Source: Armigeres subalbatus (taxonomy: Eukaryota; Arthropoda; Insecta; Diptera; Culicidae). From it: a stretch of DNA of 64,000 bases. Under the pieces are notes generated by a model. That model ran no database searches and was not told the DNA's origin. It saw only the letters and a program-made list of their open reading frames with translations. Position 1 is the first letter of the stretch; every line of letters starts with the position of its first letter. The stretch lies in NCBI RefSeq assembly GCF_024139115.2, contig NC_085139.1:107113935-107177934 (forward strand), written 5' to 3'. The translations under genes and the position numbers were made by a program. Shown one piece after another: positions 1 through 25,233 of this stretch.

Positions 1-3000
1 TATTTTTGGAAAATTGAAGGGGGGTGAAACAAAATAAATTTTAATATTTGTATCGGGCTAACTTGTTTTTCATACTGTTTCTTCTTACTGCAAGTAATGA
101 GTTTATTTTAGGCTGTTCTTGCTTCCTTGTACCGATCTCTGTTCAGCCGGATATCGGGCCCCAATATCCAGTTTCTTGCAACGTTCTTCCCGTGTGTCAA
201 TCTGACACTCCATATCGAACCAACCAGTCCGTTGTGATCTTTCGTTGGATACAGCTGAGAACCAATCTCGAATTTTACTGACAACGAGATAGTGATCAGA
301 GTTATTTGTTTTGACCTCTGAATGTCAGTAGACAAACTTCATCATTAAGTCCTTGAAACCTGTAACATACCTTTTGATGAATTTTAGGAAGAAACATCTG
401 TTCTTATACCAAAATCCAAGTTATTTTGATCTACTCAGCTCCGAATATTGATGGTTTTGTGAGCAATAAAAATAAATCTGATAGAAAGAACAACGCATCT
501 GTATTCCAAACACTTATTCACGCCAATGACATAAACACCATTTCAGCAGAGACTAACATCGCTATCACTGGGTATTTCGGATAAATAAATCATGTGCCGT
601 AAGTACAATACTAATATTTTATTTAAATAGAATATTTTACCTCAAAAATACATTTCTACAACAATAAAATGTTGAAAAGTCATTACGGTGGTACGCAGAT
701 GAGATACAGATTTTCAGGTCCAAAATCTTTGTAATCTTTGTAGTTGGGTACCACCGAATAGAAACTGAACATAGTCGATGAATTTGCCGCGTTCGATTGT
801 CTCCGAAAAATTACTTTCAGAACTTACCTACCCTTGCGAAACCTATTGGGAACTCACTCCCCGTTTCTTAAGATCAGGGCACACGCAGATCGACACCGCC
901 GGGCAGTTACCGCACCGAAAGTAAGAGCGCGCGCTCTTCGCAACTACGTTCATTCAAATATACAACACCGAACGTAAAAGAAGAGAAGAAGGGAAATGAT
1001 TAGTGCGTTGGAAAGTGTACAACTGATGCGTGTTATTACGAGCGGCTTTTCAAATCAACGAAAAGGAAATCATAAGTCAAGAAAAAGTAATTTCTTTCAA
1101 AACGATTGGAACACATCTGGGCAGTTGAGATGAGGTGATCATCCCCCCACCACTATTAATTGCAAATCTTGGCTAATTATGTATGACTAACGTTTCGAGA
1201 CAAAAACAAATAGGAAAAATATGTAACCGAAACCGAAATCATAAAGGAGCATAACGATACTGGCTACGATTCCACTTACTGGTTCGACAATTTTGCTAAC
1301 CGCGGCATACCTAAACATACTGACTCTTCTGGCTGTATGTATGTCTGCACTTGCAAGCAAAACCTGTGACGAACGGCTAGGACGGACCGGACTATAACCA
1401 AAGGCAAGGCTGTTCGAATTGACGCTAGGCATTAGCGCAGAATTACTGCTGAAGAAAAACAACCTTGTTTAGAGTTTTTATGATCTCTTACTATACTTGT
1501 TTTTTTTTTGTTTCCTTTACTATCTTGAAAATTATTTGATTTGAACATTTAGTTGATTAAATCTTAATTTGCTGTTTCATCTCCTCTACAATTGTTAGTA
1601 CAGATAGTTTGTTCAGTTTCTTTGACTGCTTTTACTTTTGCTACAACACATGACTTTCCTTATACTAAGATTCTTTTTTTCTCGTATCGAGAAACTACGA
1701 ATTTTGGGAAAATTTTGTTATTATTCACTCAGTTTGTAATGTCTGTCCGATTAAACTTCTATGACTACAAAGCAGGAGACAAGGAGGGGTAAAAAGTTTT
1801 AAAAAAATATCAGTCGAACTGAAACAAAATTAAGAAACAACTTGTTGAGAAATACTAAAATAAAACCATTCCACAGGTGAGTGTGGCATTCGTAAAAATC
1901 CAACAAACTGTAAAAAAAATCATATCTCTGAAGGAATTCCGCGGCACGATTGGGAGTGGGAACAGTAATAAGATAGAAGAATTCCGAAATTATGTACAGA
2001 TGATGAGGTGCTTGGCTTTCCCTCCCTCCGGGTAAAAGTTCTGTCTACCATCTGTTGATTTCCCTTAGTGATTAGTTTTTCAGTTTGTTTACCTTTTGAA
2101 GTGTATATTCTCTGTGATGGACGATTTTTACGATTTTGGTTGCTTACCTAGGCATTCCTTTACTATGCTTTGTTCTGTTTATAATAGTCATTTATTATAT
2201 GCTGTGTATATTGCGAGAAAAAGTTAAATTCCTCTTACAACTGATTCTTAAATATCTCTAACACTAGATATCGTTTAATACGTTTCCGCGTGTTTTATTT
2301 CTGTTATTATTTCCACCATAAATAAAATGAAAACATTATCATTCTTGCAAACGAAGAAAATTGCGTGAGAGGGAAAATTGCTGCCCGATTATCCTAATAT
2401 ACGAAGGATAATAATGGGTCGGAGATCTATTGTTGTATGAAGAATCATAGGAATATTCTCATCATGGACTTGGACTGTAACGAGTCCAGAGGGGAGTGAG
2501 GAACGTCGTAGAAAAAGCTTCGCTGGGTATTAATCATCAGCCCAAGAAATAAACCTCCTCGTACTCATCTATCGCTCTAAGCCTTGCCGTGGACGCAGTC
2601 ATTGCGGAGTGAGCATACTTCTTATTGGGATGGTTATACCTTTTCGTCTTAGACTGGCAATCTTATCCTGGCTGCTTTCCTCGTTTCTTTTTTGCTCCAA
2701 CTCTTCTCACACCCTCAAAGATTTTATCCTTCTCACTAAAGATTCTTCTGCTTCTGTCAATAAAAATCACTTCTCTTCCTCATGCTGCTGTCTGCGTCCT
2801 CCTGTTGAATGATTTGTCTATATACTTGTGTTTCTGGTTGTGTTTTCTCTTCCTTGGTTAGCTTAATAAAACAAATATGAATTCTTCTCCTTCCTGTGCT
2901 CACTTCATACTCCTTCATCTTTTGGCTTCTTCCTCTTATTTCTCACACGCCTATTAGACCTTCACCTTTTCTCTATTCGACTGATTCTGACCTTCTGTAC

Positions 3001-3596
3001 TCTGTCTCTCTGTTTCTCTCTGTTCTTTGCAAAACCTAATGGAAAGGCAAAAATCAAGAAGATATATACCATGCATTAGAGTAGTAGCGACAAACTATCA
3101 AATGACAGAAAGATAAAATTTCGTTTTCGATCCTACAGCTTGTGGAATGCAACGAACAAATCACATCGGAAAAGTGTAAAAGTTGATAGGAAGTGCTGTA
3201 GATGGTGGAAGATTTGGTAGCAGCAATTTTTGATTCGAATAGTTACCACCAATCAGATAACTCGTGGCAGTTCGAACAATAGATCGATTGTACCAATGCG
3301 GATGCAAACACAATCTCAATCAAGCGGCAACGAGTGATCGAAGTACATTTCGTGAAGCAAGGTACAAACATCTGGATGTGTGAAAAACGTTCCTATCTAC
3401 TACCCATCTCGGACAATGAATACCGCCGAGTATATGAATGGTAAATGTACAATCATCCGGCGACGAGGAAAACAGAAATCCGATAATAGAGGCGAAACAC
3501 TCACAAGACACAAAAAGCAACAAGTAGCGATATTTACCTCATACAATAGCGCGTGCGTCCCAGCCTCTCTCAGTCAGGTTGAATCCCGGAAATCGT
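1..3596. other. 3' flank of the hnRNP gene, no other gene seen
   Basis: This stretch lies downstream of the hnRNP stop codon on the minus strand and must contain its 3'UTR. Read on the minus strand, candidate poly(A) signals (plus-strand TTTAAT and TTTATT) occur near 2273-2299, but none is decisive. The plus strand is strikingly pyrimidine-rich from about 2640 to 3020. The short open frames here have no recognisable domain and no sign of splicing. I see no convincing protein or RNA gene. Confidence 0.5.
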
Positions 3597-16570
<12,974 letters not shown>

Positions 16571-16900
16571 TGCGGCTTATAAAATTTAGAGAAAAACCCG
16601 GAAAATACCTGTGGTAATCGGTACTGATTTGTTCCTTTCCTGCAAATGTTATGCAGATTCTTCAAAATGCACTGGCTTTTCCGGTCACAATCGAAGGGAA
16701 TAGCGATTTTATTTGCACCAAACTGCACTTTTTTAGGACCCAGAAAAAAACACACGCGTCAAAATCGGACTTCAACCGCAAACGAACCTCACCGAACGAA
16801 AACCGAAACCGAAGTGAGCCGTCGTCTGTCGAATCAGTGAAAAAAAAACCTTCAAAACGGGCGGCGGTAGACAACTGTCACTGTCATTCATATGCAAACT
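16571..16900 (-). promoter_or_regulatory. 5' leader and likely promoter of the hnRNP gene
   Basis: This is immediately upstream of the hnRNP ATG on the minus strand. It is GC-richer than its surroundings and contains CG-containing repeats around 16765-16870. From 16665 upward it is duplicated almost exactly at 33908-34140. No TATA box or Inr could be assigned with certainty, so the transcription start is not fixed. The boundary at 16900 is approximate. Confidence 0.5.
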
Positions 16901-17023
16901 GAACGAAAAACGTCAAAAACTTATCGAAATATAAACGCAGCCAAATTTGATTTTTTTAAATCCACACGGAACCGCAAACCAACTCATATGTGCATTTTTA
17001 CGTGCCAGCAGCCGAACACGCTA

Positions 17024-17447
17024 AGGGTGAAATCAGGAGTGATTCAGTTTGATTCTAAATTTTCGACCACTATTCTAGTTTGCATCTGGAGCAAAATAGA
17101 ACAAACTCGCTGGTTTCCCCAGCAGTGTTCTATTCATGTTTTTCAAATTTTCAATTAATTGAAATCATTATGTTACTGCCAAGAAAGGCGCCGGAATTGC
17201 AAAGTGGATTGATCCGTAGATAAAATGACGCATCCATACAACAAAACAATTGAAAAATATTTGAATCTCGTGATTCAATCGTGGTTCAAATCTGCAGAAA
17301 ATAGAACGGAGCGTTATACCAGTTTTATTTTTTGACAGTTGACTGGTATAAAAACTGAATCTAGAACAGCTGCTGGGAAATTCAATGTTTCAGATTCATA
17401 TTCAAACTGACAGCCCCGAACGATTTGAATCACTGCTGATTTTACTC
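17024..17447. mobile_element. MITE, TA-flanked, AAATCAGnAGTGATTCA inverted ends
   Basis: The left end AGGGTGAAATCAGGAGTG pairs with the right end CACTGCTGATTTTACTC, with flanking TA. The interior contains a pair of ACCAGT/ACTGGT palindromes around 17320-17345. It is duplicated in A2 at about 34258-34684. Confidence 0.55.
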
Positions 17448-17450
17448 TAA

Positions 17451-18448
17451 GGACCTGTCTCATTTGGAGAATTAAACTGAAATTAAACTTAAAAGTGACA
17501 TATCAATAATTATCAAATCTCAGGAACTTTTCAAATCGGCGTATGTAACATTTTGATCAAGCTGAGAAAATGAGCTTGGAAGTTTTCAGATTTCATTTTA
17601 TTCCTATTTAGAAACTAATCATCATTTTATTGCAATTGAATACACCTCAACAATACATTATGAAAAGGTTCATCGTCACTGACTCTGAAATCAGCACTGC
17701 GTGTGAACATTCCAGTTATTTTGATAAAAATATATGTTACAACGTTCTGCAGCAGATAAATCACATACGTCGTTTTGATACGTCAGCATGACCGAGGTCA
17801 TGCTACTTTCGTCGAAATGTTACGCTGCTCCGTACGCTGCATTGTTGATTCGTCGAAATGTTGCGTCAAGTTGAAACGTTTCACGCACATGCGACAAAAA
17901 AATGCAACACTTACAACACGACGTAACAACATTTGCTGCAGAAAAACAACGTAAAATGTTTTTCTTAACGAAAATCAGAATATTCAAGCAACATGCTTAA
18001 TTTTGAAATCAGTGATGAAAAAGTACAAGCAGACGCACGTTTTAAACTATTTAGTTGTTTGAAAAAACTTTTTAAAGTACATTTTCTGCTTAGCGGTGTA
18101 TGTGCAATATTTTCAACAATGATGTTACACCGTTTTGCAAAAAATTGATTTACATTTTTAATAACACATTTTCATGTAGCTTTGAAGATATACACATTTT
18201 TAGATGAATTTTATACCATATGCTGTTGAAAACGGGTTTGTTTACAATTTGCGACATACGCCGTTTTGAAAAAGTACCCGAGAAATAACCCTGCTCGCAG
18301 AGCAAGATTACTTTTGACAGATATCGAATCATTTTGCATCGATGTCTTATTGGAATTGCTGGGTAGCACCAGCCATTCTTATGACTGGGTTAATTAATAA
18401 TTTTCGAACTGTCACTTTTAAGTTTAATTCTCCAAATGAGACAAAGCC
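17451..18448. mobile_element. 1-kb MITE, TCTCATTTGGAGAATTAAAC family, TAA target site
   Basis: The left end CTGTCTCATTTGGAGAATTA is repeated inverted at the right (TAATTCTCCAAATGAGAC), with TAA on both sides, as in PIF/Harbinger elements. The interior is non-coding. The shorter relative at 18573-19033 shares about 50 bp at both ends and an internal foldback. Confidence 0.7.
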
Positions 18449-18451
18449 TAA

Positions 18452-18569
18452 AGCCCCAAACGCAATACAACGGAACGGCGACGGAAACGGAAAATTTGAC
18501 AGTTAGCCCATATATTTTCTGTCAAATTTGCCGTTTCCGTCGCCGTTCCGTTATATTGCGTTTGGGGCT
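18452..18569. mobile_element. 118-bp foldback MITE with TAA duplication
   Basis: The arms AGCCCCAAACGCAATACAAC... and their reverse complement run almost the whole length, with a short AT-rich loop. TAA flanks both sides (18449-18451 and 18570-18572). It sits exactly between two larger TAA-flanked relatives. Confidence 0.8.
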
Positions 18570-18572
18570 TAA

Positions 18573-19033
18573 GGGTCTGTCTCAATTGGAGAATTAAACT
18601 GAAATTAAACTTAAAAGTGACATTTCAATAATTCTCGGGTACTTATTCAAAAGGACGTATGTGATTTTGTAAACAAAGATTCAAACGTCGATTTGACGAA
18701 TCTGATAGCACTCCCACGCAAACCATCACCACACACAGGTAGGGGAAGCCTTCGGCTACCTGTTGGTGGTGTTGGTTTGCGTGGGAGAGCCATCAGATTG
18801 GACAAATCGACGTTTGAATCTTTGTTTACAAAATCACATACGTCCTTTTGAATAAGTACCCGAGAATTATCGAATAACCCTGCTCGCAGAGCAAGATTAC
18901 TGACAGATATCGAATTATTTTCCATCGATGTCCTATTGGAATTGCTGGGTAGCACCAGCCATTCTTATAACAGGGTGATTTTTTAATTCTCGAACTGTCA
19001 CTTTTAAGTTTAATTCTCCAAATGAGACAGACC
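18573..19033. mobile_element. 461-bp MITE with internal foldback, TAA target site
   Basis: It has the same ends as 17451-18448. The centre (about 18645-18850) is a long hairpin whose arms read ACAAAGATTCAAACGTCG and CCCACGCAAACC; the same hairpin core is found alone at 47195-47424. Flanked by TAA. Confidence 0.75.
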
Positions 19034-19036
19034 TAA

Positions 19037-19191
19037 ATGGTCCAATGCACCGAGTTCATCATTGACGTTTGAGACGGGCGCTGTTTACTTAGAATGAATA
19101 CTTTTTCATTCATCGAGTTCATACAAGTGTTCATTTTTAGTAAACAGCGCCCGTCTCAAACGTCATTGTGTTCATTCGGTGCATTGGACCA
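19037..19191. mobile_element. 155-bp foldback MITE (ATGGTCCAATGCACCGA ends)
   Basis: The arms ATGGTCCAATGCACCGA...ACGTTTGAGACGGGCGCTG are mirrored by CAGCGCCCGTCTCAAACGT...GGTGCATTGGACCAT. TAA is adjacent on both sides. It directly abuts the previous element. Confidence 0.8.
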
Positions 19192-19223
19192 TAACTCTCT
19201 AACAACTCAGTCGCTGGGTCGTT

Positions 19224-19441
19224 TCTCGAGCAACAAAGACATTTTAGTTACTAGATAAAGATTGTCGCTTCGGTTCCCTTTGTTCTGTTGTCCGGAACAT
19301 GTTGGGCACTAAGCTGTCAAATCGTATGGATTTTCGTTCTTTGACATTTAGCTCCCCTATCCTCGCCAGCAAAAGATGTTCCGGACAGCGACGACAGCGA
19401 TAATCTTTATCTAGTAACTAAAATATCTTTTCGAGCAACAT
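19224..19441. repeat. Foldback repeat with TTTAGTTACTAGATAAAG arms
   Basis: TTTAGTTACTAGATAAAGAT on the left is mirrored by ATCTTTATCTAGTAACTAAA on the right, with TCGAGCAAC outside both arms. A second, weaker pair (TGTCCGGAACAT) lies inside. Borders and target site are uncertain. Confidence 0.55.
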
Positions 19442-19693
19442 ATGATTAGGGCCGAAAAACCAACAATGCTGAACCGAGAAAAATGAGGTTCAAGTTTACT
19501 ATGACTAATTTAATTCATTTATTGAAGGCTTGAATTCACTGAATCAGCACCTTCTTATATGCAACATTGGTCAGAATGTCCGGAGCGGTGGGTGCAGTTG
19601 ACCTCCACAAACGTCAAATCAGAGACTGACTCGCAGGCAAGCTGGCGGCCATTACCGCTCGCGGAAAACTGGATATTTACTTAAATGGTTATA

Positions 19694-19983
19694 CAGTGAA
19701 AGTTCGCTAATTGGGGTTTTTCTAGTTGGGGCGCTTTTTAGTTGGGGGTTCGCTAATTGGGGCGAAACCCAATTAAAAAGCAGCTAAACGTCAGAATGTG
19801 ATGTCAAAAACGCGTTGACGTTTTGTTTCCGTGTTTGGCGGGATCGATATTTTCTGGCGCGTAAAATTTTCTTTTGTTCAATGCAAAAAGTAAACAACAT
19901 TGACGCTTGTCAAACCGCCCCAATTAGCGAACGGCATTCGCTAGTTAGGGTGAGGTCGTGCCCCAATTAGCGAACGATCACTG
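19694..19983. mobile_element. 290-bp pogo-like MITE (CAGTGA...GTTCGCTAATTGGGG), TA target site
   Basis: The ends CAGTGAAAGTTCGCTAATTG and (inverted) CAGTGATCGTTCGCTAATTG are flanked by TA. Several internal copies of GTTCGCTAATTGGGG occur. CAGT termini with a TA duplication fit the pogo/Tigger group. It is also present in A2 (36894-37180) and, damaged, in B (about 28385-28664). Confidence 0.8.
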
Positions 19984-19985
19984 TA

Positions 19986-21149
19986 TTATAACAGCAGATT
20001 AAGATTAATTGGAAAACCATTCGAAATCTACACGAAAAAAAAATTTCATAATAAATATATTTGGCAAAACACATATATTTTTGCCATTGTGGTTTCTTAA
20101 TGAGACGTTCATTCAAAACAGCAATAAATGTGTTTCTTAAGAAATATCAAGTATGGAGTTTTACCTAGGATGAAGAATCATTTACAAAGCAATCGTTTAT
20201 GCTAGAATAACAAAAATCATGGTTTTGGTTTATAAGCCGTAATCATATGTTACGCGTAGTTTGCATCCGGATTTTTCTGATATTAGCAGTTGTCAAAATC
20301 TGAGTATGTCAACAAAATAGATCCGAGTCAGACGGACCAGAAATCTGTGTGACTGGGGACTTTAACATTTTCGGATATAGCATCATGGCGGCGACGTCGC
20401 ATACCGGAGGAAATCCCAAGTAACACCAAGCATTACAATATTGCACATATATCAATCACAAATCAGCATGCTAAATGCTAATTGCATTAGATCAGTTTTA
20501 ACGATGCGAAGTTGCATTTATTCATCAACTGTCAGACAACGATACACTAAATCATCATTACAAATGCAGCGATGCATTACTGATGCTTTATTTCAACATG
20601 TCAAAGTAATGAGCCATTAATTCGATCTTATGATGATGATGGTCCCGCCACATACCCCTACAAAGGTTTGAGCTAGACGATTTATCTTTAAGATATTTAA
20701 TTGTGATCAATTTAATCAGATTTTGCAAAACAATAAACGATCCGATTATTTTCACAGATATAAACAACAATACAAATTATCATTGCTTTCCAGAAAAAAT
20801 ATAAATAAGTAAAAAAAACCGTTGAGTTCTACTGCAGATGTTCGCAAGCATCATCAGTGATACAGCGAGTCCGATACAAATGCAAAACTTGTGATACCTC
20901 TCGCATGATGCCAAAAGTTTCATCAGGAAGCGCGTACTCAAACCATTCTCGCTAGTACCAATCTGTACAAAGCTCGACAACATTCAAAACTTGTGTTACC
21001 TCTTCTTAGATACCAAAAGTTTCGAGAAAATCGCGTTCTATCTGAGAGCTCCTACTTTTCTGTAGTATCTTTCAAACAGTTTCAAATATTTCAAATTGTA
21101 GTGATAAATACAAAAGTTATTTATACCTGTATTACGCGCGCGATTCTCA
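19986..21149. other. Stretch between the MITE cluster and the LINE
   Basis: No protein recognised. A CCCAAGTAACACC sequence at about 20415 resembles the end of the MITE at 48974, but I found no matching partner end. Repeated in B and A2. Confidence 0.4.
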
Positions 21150-21357
21150 AACTTTCGTAGACTACACATAAAGAATAAAAGTTAAAACACATCAACAAAT
21201 AAAATACCATCATCATCATCGAGGCGAACAATATAGTCTATAAGCGCCCTAATGAAATAACAAATCATTTACATTCGTCCAAACAAAAATATCCGTTATC
21301 ACAAACTTCGTCAAGATACACAATTAGTCAATAATAAAAACTTAAATAAATAGCTGT

Positions 21358-24300
21358 TTAAAAAACAGCTTTCACGTGTGAAATGCAAAGTCTCTTGAAC
21401 TGTGATAGTGTACTTGCTCGCTTGATGTGTGCAGGCATCGAATTGAAAACATTTATTCCTTTATAAAACAATGAATTTTGTGAAGCACCATGCAAAAAAT
21501 AAGGTGTTCTTATTTCTTCCGCGTTTCTAGTATTATATCCATGAATGTCACTTCCTCTTTCAATTCGATTACACAAATATCGTGGCAGCAATCTATTTAT
21601 TATTTTAAAACTGAACACCATAGTCAAAAACAATTCTCTGCTTCACTGATAACCATTGTAAAGCGTCCAACAAAAAGGAGGAGGAAGTGAATCTATTGCA
21701 TCTTAAAATCAAACGCATTACTTTATTCTGCAAACGCTGTAACCTCGATATTTGTGTTTCATTAGCTAGAAATAAAATGGAAGCACAAAAGTCTAAGTGA
21801 GGAGAGATGATTGACTTGTACAACTGTATTTTACTCGCAACAGTTAATTCGTTTTTTAATCGACATAAAATTCCATACTTCTTGGCTATTTTCTTGATGA
21901 CATTGTTGATATGAGAATCAAATTTCAATTTATCATCAATAATCACGCCAAGATATTGCGCTTTTTGCACTTTATAAGAGTTTTGCGAGATTTTTTTTCT
22001 CACAGTCATCTTTTTCTCACACTCAATACACTCAAAAAAGTTTTATTTTCCGTGTATAACATTTGTGTGTGAGTGCTCAATCTGAAAACAAAAAGACGTC
22101 AAATCATGGCGGGAATCGATTTAGTGTACACGCTTACATGTGATTAGCGAGTAATGGGTTATAATTGGGTAGATTTCAGTAACAAAAAGCGATCAACCCG
22201 AAATGAGAGTGAGTGTGAGAAAAAGAAGCGGGCAAATCACAATCTACACATAACTCTTCAAATAGGTGAAATCGGCAATATTTAATTTCCCGAACGCGAT
22301 CAAGTGTTTCATCATCAATTTGAACGGAAACATTACCAATGACTCGATTTCGCGAAATTACCATGTATTTAGTTTTGCTTACATTCAATTTCAACTGTTT
22401 GTACTTCAACCATCTACTTAAGAACGCAAATCTGTATTCAAGCGTGAAACTGCATCTTCGATAGTTCTAGCTGCAATGAATAATACGGTGTCATCCGCGA
22501 ATAGATTTATATTACAAAATCGTAAAACCCGTCCCATGTCATTAATATACATAATAAATAAAACGGGCCCTAATACACTTCCTTGTGGAACACCAAGATT
22601 ATTTTCCATAGGATTTGAAACACAATCATTAAAAGCAGTCTTTTGAGTTCTGTCAGACAAATAGCTTCTAAACCATTCATATGCAGAACCCGAAATTCCA
22701 AAGCGCTTTGTTGTTTCCAACTATAAGGGCCTAGAAATTGTCTCAAATGCGCGTTTAAGATCCAAAAATACAGCAATGATAGTATCTTTACGCTCCATGT
22801 TCTCTTTCCATTTGGCTAACACCAAGTTCAATGCGGTTTCACAAGAATGTCCTTCTCGATATCCCGATTGTTCTTGTATTAGCAAGTTATTACTATTCAA
22901 ATATGTAACTAACTGGCCTTTGACAACAAGTTCTAATATTTTTTCTAATGTGTGCAACATGTTGATGTGACGAAACTCTTCGGCCTTAATCGTTCCAGCA
23001 ACTTAATGAATAGGAATCACAAGAGATTCCTTCCATACCTGCAGCACGTGCCCGGTTCTCAGTGATTCATTTATGAGGTCCAGCAGTTTGTGTCCAATGA
23101 CATGAAAACAATCTTGTAGAACTCTAGCGTTAACGTTATCAACTCCATCTGTTTTACCTAATGAAAAGCATATGTTTTTAAGTTCATCAATTGTAATTGG
23201 GCGAAAACACTCGAACCTACATCTACTATTAACCGGCTGTTTAATTTCATCGGGTTCATCAACCAAATCAATAGATTGATTGATTGATAAAACACTATCG
23301 ATGAAATATCTATTGAAATTACAAGCAATTGTTTGTTCCGACTGTTCTATTGTGCCATTGAAAGCTATGGACCGCGGCTTGGAACAATTGGGTTTTAACA
23401 AAGATTTTAAAATTTTCCATAACTCCCTGCTGTTATTCTGATGCTGATCAATTTTCCTCTGAATATATTCACAACGCGTTGTTTTCAACGATTGTGAATA
23501 TGTGTTCCGCGCGATCTTGTACCTATTCCAATTATTATGACTTCGTCTTCGCAAAAATCTCTTGTACAATTTATCTGTTTTGCGTTTGAGACGCAACAGG
23601 TCTAAATTGTACCAGCCGTTCGAGTTATTCAAAGATACAAATTTTTCTTCAATTAACTTATTAATACTGGATTTCAGAACGTTCGTTAGAACAGCTGCTT
23701 TCTGATCTTAGTTCCCGGAAATAACTTGAAAATCCTCGTTTCTCGCAACAAGATTCGAAACAGCTTGTTTCGAATATTTCCTCCAACACTTTAATTTAAC
23801 AAAATCATCAAGTCTATTAATAGTTTCTACATTTATCACTAAAGTTTCATGATCAGTTACTTTCAAACAAGTATCTGTAACTGAGTTTACAGAGTCAACA
23901 TTAGAATAAACATGATCAATTATAGTTCTACTGTGTCGGGAAATTCGCGTGTAATCCACAACCTTTTGTTTCAAATTATAAAACTCAGTCAGACGCTTCA
24001 AATGATTCGAATTGTCGTCACACCAATTGATATTAAAATCACCAGCTATTACATTTAGTTTACTTAAATCGACAAACATTTCAAACCAGTTCTCTAAAAT
24101 TTCAATAAAACGCTGGTCACTTGAACTTGGCGAATGATATAAAACACCATAATTACCATTCTTCATGCCACGTACAACTGTAATGCCCAAGAACCAATCT
24201 CCTTCACAAGCCTCGTTCAATTGAAGCATGAAGTGAACCGATTCCTTGACATAAATAGCAACTCCGCCAGTGTGTCTTGAATGTGATAAACAAACAGCGA

Positions 24301-24466
24301 CTTTATATCCTGGAATGCTATGCTGATCAAATGCTTCATACTCTACAATATGTGTTTCTGCTAATAATACCAAAAATGGACGTTTTTCTTCTACAATCGT
24401 ACGTAGAGCTACGTAGTTTGTAGACAAACCAGCAATATTCAAATACAAAACATCTAATTGGTTCAC
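21358..24466 (-). pseudogene. LINE ORF2 (endonuclease plus RT), broken, copy A1
   Basis: The endonuclease occupies 24466-23708, starting MNQLDVLYLNIAGL. It has the acid motif LLAETHI, the GDFNINWCDD block and a DHETLVIN end. RT runs from about 23632: KTDGVDNVNARVLQD, VFLDLKRAFETI, GVPQGSVLGPVLFIMYI, and FADDTVLF at about 22490. It is followed by KLNVSKTKYM and a C-terminal domain ending near 21358. Between IKY (about 22280) and YLGVIIDDK (about 21955) lies an inserted MITE. Multiple frame changes make it non-functional. Confidence 0.82.
21956..22278. mobile_element. 323-bp MITE inside the LINE RT gene, TA target site
   Basis: The ends TTGCGCTTTTTGCACTTTAT and (inverted) TTGCCGATTTCACCTATTTG are imperfect inverted repeats, both followed by CTTTTTCTCACACTCA-type subterminal repeats. 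TA flanks each side, and removing the insert restores the RT text IKY-LGVIIDD. Other copies: 30571-30872 (B), 39146-39460 (A2) and, interrupted, 48817-50498. Confidence 0.8.
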
Positions 24467-24487
24467 ATTACTACTGGAACTTGGTTG

Positions 24488-24970
24488 CTATTCATTGAAA
24501 CGCAAGCCGCTTTTCTTTTGATCAAACAATTTCTTGTAGATCTTACACTCAGTACTAAATGCTGGATGATTGACGTCCAACTTCATATTACGCTCCCGGT
24601 TCATTTTTAAACAATTAACGCATTTCAATACAGTTGACGTGCACTCAAGTTTTGTGACTATCGTTGCACTTAGAGCACGCAATGTGGTTTTTACATTCTG
24701 TACTCATGTGCCCGAATTCTCCACATTGGCAGCATCTCAAAACATTAATCGCGGGTTTAACAAGGCACCGATCAAACCTTATATTTACTTTTCTCGCAGT
24801 CAACAAACAACTATATGTATCCTTATCTACTTCAATCACGGCATTGAACTGCTTGTATTTGAAGCGAGGATTTTCGTAAACATTAATTACTTTCACATCA
24901 TTAATAGCGATGTCTTCATTGCTATGACTTCTTTTGAGAAAGTCAATGAAGTCATCGGAGGAATATTATC
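24488..24970 (-). pseudogene. LINE ORF1 C-terminal part with zinc knuckles, copy A1
   Basis: It reads VKVINVYENPRFKYKQFNAV, then a gag-like knuckle cluster (CGEFGHMSTECKNHIAC, CNDSHKT) and CVNCLKMNRE to a stop 20 bases before ORF2. The N-terminal half is separated by the TIR element and, in A1, lost altogether. Confidence 0.75.
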
Positions 24971-25233
24971 GCTCATACCCAAGGGGTAAACCACTCAGCA
25001 CACTTTCAAAGTGACTAATTGTGCCCACTGTGCCTTACACTGTGCCGAAATGTGCCGAAGCAAAATAATATTATTTTGGGTGCACTGGTTTTATGATCAT
25101 ATGGCATCACGGAATAATTATTGTTGTTTGTTATTTGTTTTTCAAAAGATGTCCTGTTAGGTGTGCAGAAGAATAATTCAATAATTCTATAGTTATTCCA
25201 GTTATTCATTACGAAAATATAAGTGATTTTCGT

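Larger units (their letters stand above)
21150..24980 (-). mobile_element. CR1-like LINE, copy in A1 (5' end lost)
   Basis: The minus strand carries, in order, the C-terminal part of ORF1 with zinc knuckles, an APE endonuclease and a reverse transcriptase without RNase H. The 3' end lies near the GATGATGATGATGG tract at about 21213-21226. The 5' side stops where the TIR element (24981 onward) is inserted and the block then breaks. Several frameshifts are present and a 323-bp MITE lies in the RT region. RT blocks of the type GVPQGSVLGPVLFIMYINDM and FADDTVLF suit the CR1/L2 group; a Jockey assignment is not excluded. Confidence 0.8.
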
